A DNA stretch of 18,061 nucleotides from positions 1 to 18,061 of the forward strand of contig JAPOOH010000272.1 of assembly GCA_026713505.1 (NCBI GenBank). The letters run 5' to 3'. Below are positions 7,835 through 14,782 of this stretch, one piece after another (positions within the stretch are counted from its first letter, which is position 1; each line of letters begins with the position of its first letter). This DNA comes from Chloroflexota bacterium. GTDB taxonomy: Bacteria; Chloroflexota; Dehalococcoidia; Lucifugimonadales; Australimonadaceae. The notes under the pieces are model-generated. The model did no database searches, had not been told where the DNA came from, and saw nothing but the letters and a program-made list of their open reading frames with translations. The translations under genes were made by a program, and so were the position numbers.

Positions 7835-9178
7835 TCACAGAGCAGGCGTAGGCAAGACGGGCAGTTCGATGACGTCCGGCACACGGTCATCCTCATCGGA
7901 GACCGGGGGTGGCTGGGCAGGAGGGCCGTCGGGGTGGTCGTAGGCGCCTGTGCTTGCCATGAACTCTTCCAGGTCGTTGGTGTCGAATACCAGCATCGGC
8001 AAGGTAGCGTCCATCCCGATACGCCCATCGAACGCCTCCAGCCGCGCTTGGCTGGCTTCCATGACCTCTTTCCGGAACCGGGGCAACTCGACCTCCAGCA
8101 GGGGTCCATGCACCGCTGAACTATAGTTGTTCGATATTCTCCAGGCTTCGCTGTGGGGATGGACGGCGACCACCGTGCCGTCAACCTTCCGTTGTACGTC
8201 CCAGGTCTCAAAGACCTGCCACGCTTCGGTTGCGGGATTGATAGACGGGCCTAGAAAAAGGATCACCTCCTTTCCCCTGATACCGCCCGTGCGGGTGAAA
8301 CTTGTGGGTGGCCCGGACCCTGTCGCGTAATGGGCTTGCACATCACCGTGTACGATTGCGGTTTCCCACTGTTGCCGAATTCCTTCCAGAAACTCTTCCT
8401 CCGATATCGCTTCTTCTCCCTCGAACCCTTCGTTCAGGTAATCCAGTGTTTCGGTTATGCCTAGATACAACCCTGTCTGCACCGTCAATCGAGGGGAGCC
8501 CTTGCCGAGGATGTAGCTGTTGACGCGTACGTCTGCAAAGCACTGGACGGCCCCGAAGTATGAGGCCACAGCGAAGTAGACTTCATCGTAGAGTGGAGCA
8601 CGGACGGGGCCTTCACTCGTACATCGTTCCGTACCGGGCAGGAACGTCGCGCGGACGACGACATGCGTTACAAAATCCAAGAGGGGCTCATTCAGGCCAA
8701 CGGCGCCGAGCTGTTGTTCCACGCTTGGGGGTATACCTTTGAGTTCGCGGAAGTTCGCCTCTATCCCCCCGGCATAGTCGATTTCGAATAGGATTCGAAG
8801 TCCAGCAAGAAACCACCATATCTGTGACACCAACATCGTCGTTGGAGGAGGTTGACATGGGTCGAAGGAGGAGCCGGGCGCCGGTGTGCAGGGGGATATC
8901 TCCTCCACCAGGTAGCCCGTGTACGGTGAAGGCGTTGGGGTAGGTGTGCCCGTAGGCGTGGGCGCAGGGGTCGGCGTAGGTGTGGCGGTAGGAGTCGCGG
9001 GCGTCAGGGTTGGTGTAGGCGTATGAGGAGCCATTGGGCTTGCGGTCACGGGCGCTAGGGTCGGAGTAGGGGCAGGCTGCTCCGGCTCTGTGCAGGCCGT
9101 TGTGCCGAGGATGAACGCGCTCGTCAGGGCTACCGCCGCGAACGCACGTGGGAGTTGGATGGCCGTCTTTCTGAGCAC
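7835..9178 (-). CDS. Predicted lipoprotein with Pro/Thr stalk and unrecognised head
   Basis: The 447-residue product starts with a lipoprotein signal peptide. MLRK and Arg11 give charge, a hydrophobic core follows, and GTTAC puts the probable lipidated residue at Cys29. A Pro/Thr-rich stalk covers residues 30-87. The head (about 88-447) matches no family I know. It has cysteines at 97, 108, 186 and 213 that could form two disulfides outside the cell, aromatic stretches (QIWWFLAGLRILFEIDY), and a Pro/Asp-rich tail. An in-frame TAG 12 bases upstream means the GTG at 9178 is the first possible start. The only Shine-Dalgarno-like sequence (GAGGAGG) is too far away, and a leaderless start is possible. 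Base use is visibly less GC-rich than in neighbouring genes, particularly at 8120-8480, which may mean a rapidly evolving or acquired gene. Coding is likely; the function is unknown. Confidence 0.8.
   Translation of the reverse strand: MLRKTAIQLPRAFAAVALTSAFILGTTACTEPEQPAPTPTLAPVTASPMAPHTPTPTLTPATPTATPTPTPAPTPTGTPTPTPSPYTGYLVEEISPCTPAPGSSFDPCQPPPTTMLVSQIWWFLAGLRILFEIDYAGGIEANFRELKGIPPSVEQQLGAVGLNEPLLDFVTHVVVRATFLPGTERCTSEGPVRAPLYDEVYFAVASYFGAVQCFADVRVNSYILGKGSPRLTVQTGLYLGITETLDYLNEGFEGEEAISEEEFLEGIRQQWETAIVHGDVQAHYATGSGPPTSFTRTGGIRGKEVILFLGPSINPATEAWQVFETWDVQRKVDGTVVAVHPHSEAWRISNNYSSAVHGPLLEVELPRFRKEVMEASQARLEAFDGRIGMDATLPMLVFDTNDLEEFMASTGAYDHPDGPPAQPPPVSDEDDRVPDVIELPVLPTPAL
8918..9091 (-). 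repeat. Pro/Thr codon repeat encoding the second lipoprotein stalk
   Basis: On the minus strand this is a degenerate 6-base periodic tract encoding alternating Thr and Pro, like the one at 1380-1650. The two proteins share stalk design but not head sequence. The periodicity is strongest at 8930-9030. Confidence 0.75.
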
Positions 9179-9184
9179 CTGCGC

Positions 9185-9190
9185 AGACTA
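9185..9190 (-). promoter_or_regulatory. Possible -10 element of a leaderless lipoprotein transcript
   Basis: On the minus strand this reads TAGTCT, with exactly six bases between it and the GTG start at 9178. That spacing would put the transcript start at the start codon. It matches the arrangement at 2777-2789 and the similar one before argJ. A GAGGAGG further upstream would lie outside such a transcript. No -35 box was recognised. Confidence 0.3.
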
Positions 9191-9279
9191 GACACCTCCT
9201 CGAGGGGCGTCAACGCGCCCTGCTGGAGATCGGCCCTGTCGAGGGCGGTGGATAGCGTTCCAGTTATGGAGCGGGAGGC

Positions 9280-9564
9280 TCAATACTCCCCGGGGGCCGT
9301 CTCCTCCACCTCCAGGTCGCCGTCGTACTGCTCCGCCGGCCACCACGCCACCTTGAAATGGTTGGTGAGTCGCTCTTCAAGGACGCCGAGGCGGCGGTAC
9401 TCGCTGATGAGGTTGTTGAACAGTTCCTTCACGCTCTGCTCCGCCTCATCCATCGTCTTGCCGTAGCCCGTGAGCCCCAGCTGCGGGATGTGCGCGACGC
9501 AGACCTCTCCCCGGTACTCCTTCGTCAGGGTCGTTGCTACGACGATCTTCCCGGTCTCTGACAT
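9280..9564 (-). CDS. HicB-like (UPF0150-type) small protein
   Basis: The 94-residue protein has the HicB/UPF0150 fold signature: a first strand (KIVVATTLTKEYRGEVCVAHIPQL), then GLTGYGKTMDEAEQSVKELF, the conserved turn and helix of this family. HicB proteins are usually antitoxins paired with the small HicA toxin, but no HicA-sized frame lies on either side. There is also no C-terminal helix-turn-helix or ribbon-helix-helix; the end is an acidic tail (DGDLEVEETAPGEY). It is therefore better called a stand-alone HicB-like protein than an antitoxin. The ATG start has AGGAG about seven bases upstream, and a TAGAAT hexamer at 9585-9590 (minus strand) is a fitting -10. It is transcribed away from argJ. 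Confidence 0.75.
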   Translation of the reverse strand: MSETGKIVVATTLTKEYRGEVCVAHIPQLGLTGYGKTMDEAEQSVKELFNNLISEYRRLGVLEERLTNHFKVAWWPAEQYDGDLEVEETAPGEY

Positions 9565-9584
9565 GGCGGTCTCCTGTCGCGGGC

Positions 9585-9590
9585 ATTCTA
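9585..9590 (-). promoter_or_regulatory. Possible -10 element for the HicB-like gene
   Basis: The minus strand reads TAGAAT 20 bases before the ATG. This leaves a short 5' leader that still includes the AGGAG ribosome site. The same hexamer precedes dapA. A convincing -35 box was not found. Confidence 0.35.
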
Positions 9591-9620
9591 TCCGTTGGCA
9601 CTTTGACGCATGCCGCCTGC

Positions 9621-9725
9621 TCCACCCTCACCCGCCGCGCCATCGCGCCTCGGCCTCTCCCAGGGGGAGGGGCGGGCTGCGGAGCTATGAGCGCGGGTTC
9701 CTGCCTGCGCGGGAACGGCGGGGGT
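9621..9725. repeat. REP-like intergenic palindromic elements
   Basis: Two imperfect palindromes lie in the 224-base gap before argJ. The first is CCTCTCC-CAG-GGGGAGG around 9654-9670. The second is GTTCCTGC-CTGC-GCGGGAAC at 9697-9716, an 8-bp stem with one G-T pair. Both resemble the short intergenic repeats found in many copies in some bacterial genomes. A 12-base piece of the second (positions 9695-9706) recurs inverted at 3116-3127 beside dapA. That match could be chance, so the repeat call rests mainly on the palindromes. They could act as transcript-end or RNA-stability elements between the divergent HicB-like and argJ genes. Confidence 0.45.
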
Positions 9726-9730
9726 GAATC

Positions 9731-9747
9731 TGCTAGACTCGTCCAGA
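9731..9747 (+). promoter_or_regulatory. Candidate extended -10 promoter of the arg operon
   Basis: TGC-TAGACT at 9731-9739 fits an extended -10 element (TGN-TATAAT with two changes). It lies in the only non-coding space upstream of argJ. Transcription would start near 9746-9748, right at a short open frame and about 42 bases before argJ. No -35 box is seen 17 bases upstream, where the palindrome at 9697-9716 lies. Confidence 0.42.
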
Positions 9748-9792
9748 ATGGCGCCCAGCGCGCCGTACTCTCGGAACCAGAGGATGAGATGA
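9748..9792 (+). CDS. Candidate 14-codon leader peptide ahead of argJ
   Basis: A short open frame, MAPSAPYSRNQRMR, starts 8 bases after the possible -10 element. It ends in TGA at 9790-9792, overlapping the argJ ATG at 9789. Three of its last six codons encode Arg (CGG, AGG, AGA); AGG and AGA are normally rare in such GC-rich genomes. This would suit a leader whose translation rate depends on charged Arg-tRNA and which is coupled to argJ translation through the ATGA overlap. It has no ribosome site and would need leaderless initiation. Chance occurrence cannot be excluded for so short a frame, so this is a hypothesis. Confidence 0.33.
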   Translation: MAPSAPYSRNQRMR

Positions 9793-11012
9793 CCGGCGAC
9801 GCCCCCCAGGTGATTCCGGACGGCCTCGTCACCAGCCCGCGGCGCTTCATCGCGGGCGGTTCGTACGTCGGCCTCAAGACCTACGCTCCCAACAAGATGG
9901 ACGTGGGCCTGCTCCTGTCCGAGCTGCCGTGCCGAGCGGCGGGCGTTTACACCACGAATAAGTTCGTCTCCCCTACAGTCACTGTTACCCGCGAGAACGT
10001 CGCCGCAGGGAAGGTGCGGGGCGTGTTCGTCACCAGCGGCATCGCCAACGCCGGTGTCGGCGAGCAGGGCATGAAGGACATCAAGGAGTGCCTGCAACTC
10101 GCCGCCGACCACCTGGGCGTTGAACCCGGCGAACTCGGCTCGGGAACGACCGGTGTGATCGGCGTGGAGCTGCCGATGGCGCTCATCCGGGGCGGCATGT
10201 CCACCATCAGCCTCAGCGACGACGGCGGGGGCGCCTTCGCCCGCGCCATCATGACGACCGACCGCGTGCCCAAGTCCGCCGCGGTGACGTTCACCTGCTC
10301 CGGCGGGGAGACCGTGACCATCGGCGGGTGCACCAAGGGCTCCGGCATGATCCACCCGAACATGGCAACCATGCTCGCGTTCCTCACGACGGATGCCGCC
10401 GTGGACGCCGCGTTCCTGGACTCAGCCCTCCGCAACTGTGCGGACGACACGTTCAACATGGTCACCGTGGACGGCGACACGAGCACGAACGACATGGTGC
10501 TGCTGCTGGCCAACGGCGCCGCCGGGAACGCGGAGATAGGCGAGGGCTCGCCGGATGCGGAGGCGTTCGCCGCCGCGCTGCACGCCCTCTGCTCCCACCT
10601 CTCGCGCGAGCTCGTGAAGGACGCCGAGGGCTCCAGCAAGATCTTCTCGGTGCGGGTGACCGGGGCTGCGAGCAAGCAGGATGCCCGCCTGGCGGCGCGC
10701 GCCATCGCAGCTTCCTCGCTCGTGAAGTCGGCCATACACGGCAACGACCCCAACTGGGGGCGCGTCGTCTGCGCGGCGGGCTACAGCGGCGCGGACCTGG
10801 ACGTGGGCAAGGTCTCCTTCTTCATCAACGACGTCGCCATCATGGAGGCGGGCACACCGATCCCGTTCCACCGGGAGAGCGTCATTGCCATCATGAGCAG
10901 GGACGAAGTCGCCCTCACGGTAACGCTTGGACTGGGCGAGCACGAGGCAACCGCGTGGGGTTGCGAACTCACGGAAGAGTACGTGGTGTTCAACAGCGCC
11001 TACACCACCTAG
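9789..11012 (+). CDS. argJ: Glutamate N-acetyltransferase / ornithine acetyltransferase
   Basis: ArgJ moves the acetyl group from N-acetylornithine to glutamate, releasing ornithine and regenerating N-acetylglutamate. Bifunctional forms also use acetyl-CoA. The 407 residues match the usual length. The precursor cleaves itself before the nucleophilic Thr; here the site is MATML with Ala193/Thr194. The oxyanion-hole segment is SGTTGVIG at 118-125 (Thr120/Thr121). GGCTKGSGMIHPNM leads into the cleavage site, and NDPNWGRV near the C-terminal third is also conserved. The start at 9789 is chosen because AGAGG lies five bases upstream and ArgJ homology begins soon after. The frame extends further upstream but runs through intergenic palindromes. 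It is the first enzyme gene of the argJ-argB-UPF0182-argD-argG run; argC, often its neighbour, is absent here. Confidence 0.95.
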   Translation: MTGDAPQVIPDGLVTSPRRFIAGGSYVGLKTYAPNKMDVGLLLSELPCRAAGVYTTNKFVSPTVTVTRENVAAGKVRGVFVTSGIANAGVGEQGMKDIKECLQLAADHLGVEPGELGSGTTGVIGVELPMALIRGGMSTISLSDDGGGAFARAIMTTDRVPKSAAVTFTCSGGETVTIGGCTKGSGMIHPNMATMLAFLTTDAAVDAAFLDSALRNCADDTFNMVTVDGDTSTNDMVLLLANGAAGNAEIGEGSPDAEAFAAALHALCSHLSRELVKDAEGSSKIFSVRVTGAASKQDARLAARAIAASSLVKSAIHGNDPNWGRVVCAAGYSGADLDVGKVSFFINDVAIMEAGTPIPFHRESVIAIMSRDEVALTVTLGLGEHEATAWGCELTEEYVVFNSAYTT

Positions 11013-11043
11013 TCGGCGCCTCGCCCGGCCCGAAAGGGCTCTC

Positions 11044-11820
11044 ATGGAAGCAGACAGCCCCATCATTCTCATCAAGATAGGCGGGAGCACGTTGGGCTCC
11101 GAGGACACGTCTTTCAACGACGTGGCCGCGCTGCAGCGGCGGGGCGCTCGACCCGTAATCGTGCACGGCGGAGGTCCAGCCATCACATCGTGGATGGCGA
11201 AGCTGGGCCTGCACGCGGAGTTCGTGCGCGGCCTGCGCGTCACCGACGCGCCCAGCCTCGAAGTCGCCACAGCGGTGCTCGCCGGGCTCATCAACAAGGG
11301 CCTGGTGTCCGAGTTGCGGAGCGCGGGAGTCAACGCCGTGGGCGTCTCCGGCGCTGACGGCGGACTGCTGTGCGGGCGTATCACGGACCCGGACCTCGGC
11401 TTCGTCGCCGGCGAGCTGGCGGCCGACGCCTCGCTCGTCGAGCGATTGACCGATGCGGGCTACGTGCCTGTCGTTGCACCGGTCGCTACGAGCGTGGACG
11501 ATGCAGGGCAGTTGCTCAACGTGAATGCGGACTCGGCGGCGGGCGCACTGGCCGTTGCGCTGGGCGCGCAGCAACTCGTCTTCCTGACGGACGTGGACGG
11601 CATCCTGAACGCGGACGGACGCCTCATCAGGCGCGTGCCGCTCGACACGGGCGAGGAGTTGCTGCACTCCGGCATAGTGAAGGGCGGGATGCTGCCGAAG
11701 CTGGAGGCATGCATCCTGGCCGCGCGTTCGGGCGTGCGTGCGGGAATCATCAACGGAACGCAGGCCGGAGCGTTGCCCTCCTGGCTGGAGGGTTCGCTCC
11801 CCGGCACGGCGGTCGTCTGA
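11044..11820 (+). CDS. argB: Acetylglutamate kinase
   Basis: ArgB phosphorylates N-acetylglutamate with ATP, the second step of arginine synthesis. The 258 residues have the amino-acid kinase fold. KIGGS at 11-15 carries Lys11 and the glycine loop. HGGG at 41-44 and GLRVTD at 63-68 (Arg65) bind substrate. NVNAD at 159-163 ends in the catalytic Asp163, and Lys219 in GGMLPKL matches E. coli Lys217. The protein starts almost directly at the first strand. It therefore lacks the N-terminal helix that forms the arginine-sensitive hexamer in other bacteria, so feedback inhibition by arginine may be absent (inference). The ATG follows AAAGGG by about five bases and lies 31 bases after argJ. LysZ of the LysW pathway is related, but the ArgJ/ArgD/ArgG context and the presence of dapA favour ArgB. 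Confidence 0.93.
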   Translation: MEADSPIILIKIGGSTLGSEDTSFNDVAALQRRGARPVIVHGGGPAITSWMAKLGLHAEFVRGLRVTDAPSLEVATAVLAGLINKGLVSELRSAGVNAVGVSGADGGLLCGRITDPDLGFVAGELAADASLVERLTDAGYVPVVAPVATSVDDAGQLLNVNADSAAGALAVALGAQQLVFLTDVDGILNADGRLIRRVPLDTGEELLHSGIVKGGMLPKLEACILAARSGVRAGIINGTQAGALPSWLEGSLPGTAVV

Positions 11821-11833
11821 AGAGCGGCAGGCC

Positions 11834-14782
11834 ATGACCACGCGCCCCCCGGATGACTTCGAGGAAAACGAACTGCCGGAGTGGCTGATGACGCTCTTCT
11901 CCAGGGAGAGCCTCTTCTTCCAGGCCGGCGTCGTGCTGGCGGGACTGTTCGCGCTCTACCTGGTGCTGGACCTGCTCCGCGGGGCATACGCGAACTGGCT
12001 CTGGTTCTCCAACCTGGGGCTGCGCAGCGTCTACAGCACAGTGCTCTTCACGCGTATCTGGCTGTTCATCGCGGGGCTGGCGATCAGCGGCGGAGCGCTC
12101 TGGCTCAGCTACTATGCCGCGTTCCGGTATGCGTGGGGCGAGAGCGTCTTCCGCTTCTCCCTGACGACGATCCAGTGGATACGGCTATCGCTCATCGTCG
12201 GCTCAGTGGCCATGGGTGGCTTCATCGCATTTACGTTCGCGTCCAGCCTGTCGAACCAGTACGGCAACTTCCTGCTCCTCATGAACGCGGCGGACTTCGG
12301 CATGGAGGACCCGCAGTTCGGCAACGACGTGGGCTTCTACACGTTCGTCCTTCCCGCGCTGCACACCATGCAGGGATGGCTGATGGGCCTGGCCCTGGTC
12401 ACGCTCGTCACCACGGCCGGGCTGTACATGCTCATCTTCAGCGCGCGCGGGATAAACCCCACCATCAGTACGGGCGCGCGCACCCAGCTCGCACTCACCA
12501 GCGCCTGGCTGATGGTTACGATCGCGTTCGCGCACTTCCTGGACCGCTACGAGACGCTCTTCTCCCCCGCGGGCGCGGTGACAGGCACGACGTACAGCGA
12601 CGTAAACGCGCGCTTGCCCGCGCTGCTGGCGCTCACCGTCATCGCGCTGCTCTCCGCCGGCATCATGCTGTACGCCATCCGCGTCGCGAACCTGCGGCAG
12701 TCGCTCCGGCTCATCTTCGCCGCGTTCGGACTGTGGCTCATCGCGGGAATCGTTGCGGGCTTCGGGTGGCCCCTGCTGACGCAGCGGCTCGCCGTCGCAC
12801 CGTCTGAGTTGCAGCGCGAACGCCCGTATATCGAGCGAAACATCGACTGGACGCGCCGCGGGTTCGACCTCGGACGTATCGACTCGCGCCCCTACGACGT
12901 GCGAGAGGAGACGCTGGCGGAGGGCGTCGCGCAGAGCCCGGAGACCATACAGAACATCCGCCTGTGGGACCCGCGACCTCTGGAAGCGGTCCTGAACCAG
13001 TTGCAGCACCTGCGCCTCTACTACTCGTTCCTGGACGTGGACGTCGACCGCTACGTAGTCGACGGCTCGTACCGGCAGGTGCTCCTCGGTGCGCGCGAGC
13101 TCTTCCAGAGCGGCCTGGACGATGCCGCGCAGAACTGGGTGAACCGCGCCGTCATCTACACCCACGGCTACGGAGCGGTGATGAGCACCGCCACCACGTT
13201 CAGTGAGTCAGGCCAGCCCGAATTCATCGTGCGGGACGTTCCCCCCACCGGTGCGTTCGAGATCACTCAACCCCGCATCTACTACGGCGAGGCGTACGGC
13301 ATCGACAGCAACGAGTATGTCGGTCTATTGAACCTCAACGCTACGGAGGCCGGGGAGGTCCGGCCCGGCATCATCACGAACGACGCCGTCGTCGTGAACA
13401 CCAGCGAGTCGCAGTTCGACCGCCCCGCCGGGGAAGAGAACAGCGGGGCCGAGTACATCGACCGCTATGAGGGGGAGGGCGGGGTGCCGCTCTCCAGCCT
13501 GTTCCGGCGCGCCGTTTACGCCTGGGAGTTGCTGGACGTCAACATCCTGCTCAGCCGCCAGCTCACGCCGGAGAGCAGGGTGCTCTACCGCCGCAACATC
13601 AGGGAGCGCGTCAACGAGGTTGCTCCGTTCCTGGAGCTCGACGACGACCCGTACCTGGTCATCAACGAAGGCCGCCTCTACTGGATACAGGACGCGTTCA
13701 CCACCACCGACCGCTTCCCCTACTCCCGCCGCATCGACAGGGAACGCATAGGCTTTGCCCCCGGGGGCGTAGCCAGGGAGTTCCGCAGTTTCGAGCGTCC
13801 CTTCAACTACATCCGCAACAGCGTCAAGGTGGTGATCGACGCCTTCGACGGGACCATGGACTTCTACACCATAGAAACGGGCGGGCCGGACCCGGTGCTC
13901 CAGACCTACCGCAACATCTTCCCTGACCTGTTCACCCCCATCGAGAAGATGCCTCCCGGTCTGCGAGAGCACATCCGCTACCCGGAGGAGCTGCTGCGCG
14001 CCCAGGCGGACACGTTCCTCCAGTACCACATGACGGACGTGAAAGAGTTCTTCCTGAAGGAGGACGAGTGGGAGTTCTCGCAGGAGGTCGTCGGGACGGA
14101 CGTGACGGTCAACCTGCCGGACGGCACCAGGACCACGGGCCCCCGCAATCGCACCATCACGCCGTACTACGTCATCATGAAGATACCGGGCGAGGACGTG
14201 ACCGAGTTCGTCCTCATCCTGCCGTTCACGCCCAAGGACAAGCCCAACCTCGTGGCATGGATGGCAGCGCGCTCGGACGGCCCCAACTACGGCGAGAGCA
14301 TCGTCTTCGAGTTCCCGCGCGAGCGCTTCTTCGACGGCCCGAGCCAGGTAGAGGCCCGCATCGACAACAACCCGGTCATATCGGAGCAGTTCACGCTCTG
14401 GAACCAGTCCGGCTCGCAGGTGTACCGCGGCAACCTGCTCGTCATCCCCATCGGTGAGACGCTGCTCTACGCGGAGCCGATCTACCTGCGCGCGGAGTCG
14501 CTCGATTTCCCGGAGTTGAAGCGCGTCATCCTGGCGACCAGCACGAAGGTCGTGATGGAGCCGACGCTGGACCAGGCCCTCGCCGCGCTGCTCGGCGACG
14601 CGCAGACCGCCGTCGTCCCGAACGGCGGGGCCCCGGCGGAAGATGTCGGCATATCGCGCGACGAGTTACTGCGCATCCTGGACCAGATCGCACAGGCGTT
14701 AGAATCTATGCAGGGCGGCGCCGAGGAGTTGGACGAATCCGTGCAGGCCCTGCGAGACCTCATAGGAGAGAGCAACCGATGA
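11834..14782 (+). CDS. UPF0182 family membrane protein
   Basis: This 982-residue protein belongs to the UPF0182 (COG1615) family, found in Actinobacteria, Cyanobacteria, Chloroflexota and others, with no established function. Residues 1-315 contain about seven membrane helices (near 28-48, 74-97, 116-136, 178-202, 218-236, 261-283 and 291-315). The family motif DPQFGNDVGFYTFVLP lies at 159-174. The remaining 660 or so residues are probably outside the membrane and include conserved blocks IERNIDWTRRGFDL, IRLWDPRPL, YYGEAYG and YIRNSVKVVIDAFDGTMDFY. The region following TYRNIFPDLFTPIEKMP is conserved too. The C-terminal 50 residues are acidic and helix-forming. It starts 13 bases after argB with only a weak GGCAGG ribosome site. 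Its TGA overlaps the argD ATG by four bases, so translation is probably coupled. The start follows family-like sequence rather than the longer open frame inside argB. Confidence 0.92.
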   Translation: MTTRPPDDFEENELPEWLMTLFSRESLFFQAGVVLAGLFALYLVLDLLRGAYANWLWFSNLGLRSVYSTVLFTRIWLFIAGLAISGGALWLSYYAAFRYAWGESVFRFSLTTIQWIRLSLIVGSVAMGGFIAFTFASSLSNQYGNFLLLMNAADFGMEDPQFGNDVGFYTFVLPALHTMQGWLMGLALVTLVTTAGLYMLIFSARGINPTISTGARTQLALTSAWLMVTIAFAHFLDRYETLFSPAGAVTGTTYSDVNARLPALLALTVIALLSAGIMLYAIRVANLRQSLRLIFAAFGLWLIAGIVAGFGWPLLTQRLAVAPSELQRERPYIERNIDWTRRGFDLGRIDSRPYDVREETLAEGVAQSPETIQNIRLWDPRPLEAVLNQLQHLRLYYSFLDVDVDRYVVDGSYRQVLLGARELFQSGLDDAAQNWVNRAVIYTHGYGAVMSTATTFSESGQPEFIVRDVPPTGAFEITQPRIYYGEAYGIDSNEYVGLLNLNATEAGEVRPGIITNDAVVVNTSESQFDRPAGEENSGAEYIDRYEGEGGVPLSSLFRRAVYAWELLDVNILLSRQLTPESRVLYRRNIRERVNEVAPFLELDDDPYLVINEGRLYWIQDAFTTTDRFPYSRRIDRERIGFAPGGVAREFRSFERPFNYIRNSVKVVIDAFDGTMDFYTIETGGPDPVLQTYRNIFPDLFTPIEKMPPGLREHIRYPEELLRAQADTFLQYHMTDVKEFFLKEDEWEFSQEVVGTDVTVNLPDGTRTTGPRNRTITPYYVIMKIPGEDVTEFVLILPFTPKDKPNLVAWMAARSDGPNYGESIVFEFPRERFFDGPSQVEARIDNNPVISEQFTLWNQSGSQVYRGNLLVIPIGETLLYAEPIYLRAESLDFPELKRVILATSTKVVMEPTLDQALAALLGDAQTAVVPNGGAPAEDVGISRDELLRILDQIAQALESMQGGAEELDESVQALRDLIGESNR

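Noticed and set aside
9205..9221. Small hairpin GGGCGT-CA-ACGCgCCC as terminator of the HicB-like gene
   Set aside because: The stem is short with a bulge and no T-run follows in either direction.
9280..9564. HicAB toxin-antitoxin module
   Set aside because: No HicA-like partner is found within several hundred bases on either strand.
9534..9788. In-frame 85-codon upstream extension of argJ
   Set aside because: It runs over the HicB-like gene start and intergenic palindromes, has no ArgJ homology, and a ribosome site sits just before 9789.
11738..11833. Upstream extension of the UPF0182 frame into argB
   Set aside because: It would overlap the conserved end of argB, is Arg-rich and unlike the family N-terminus; 11834 gives a normal beginning.
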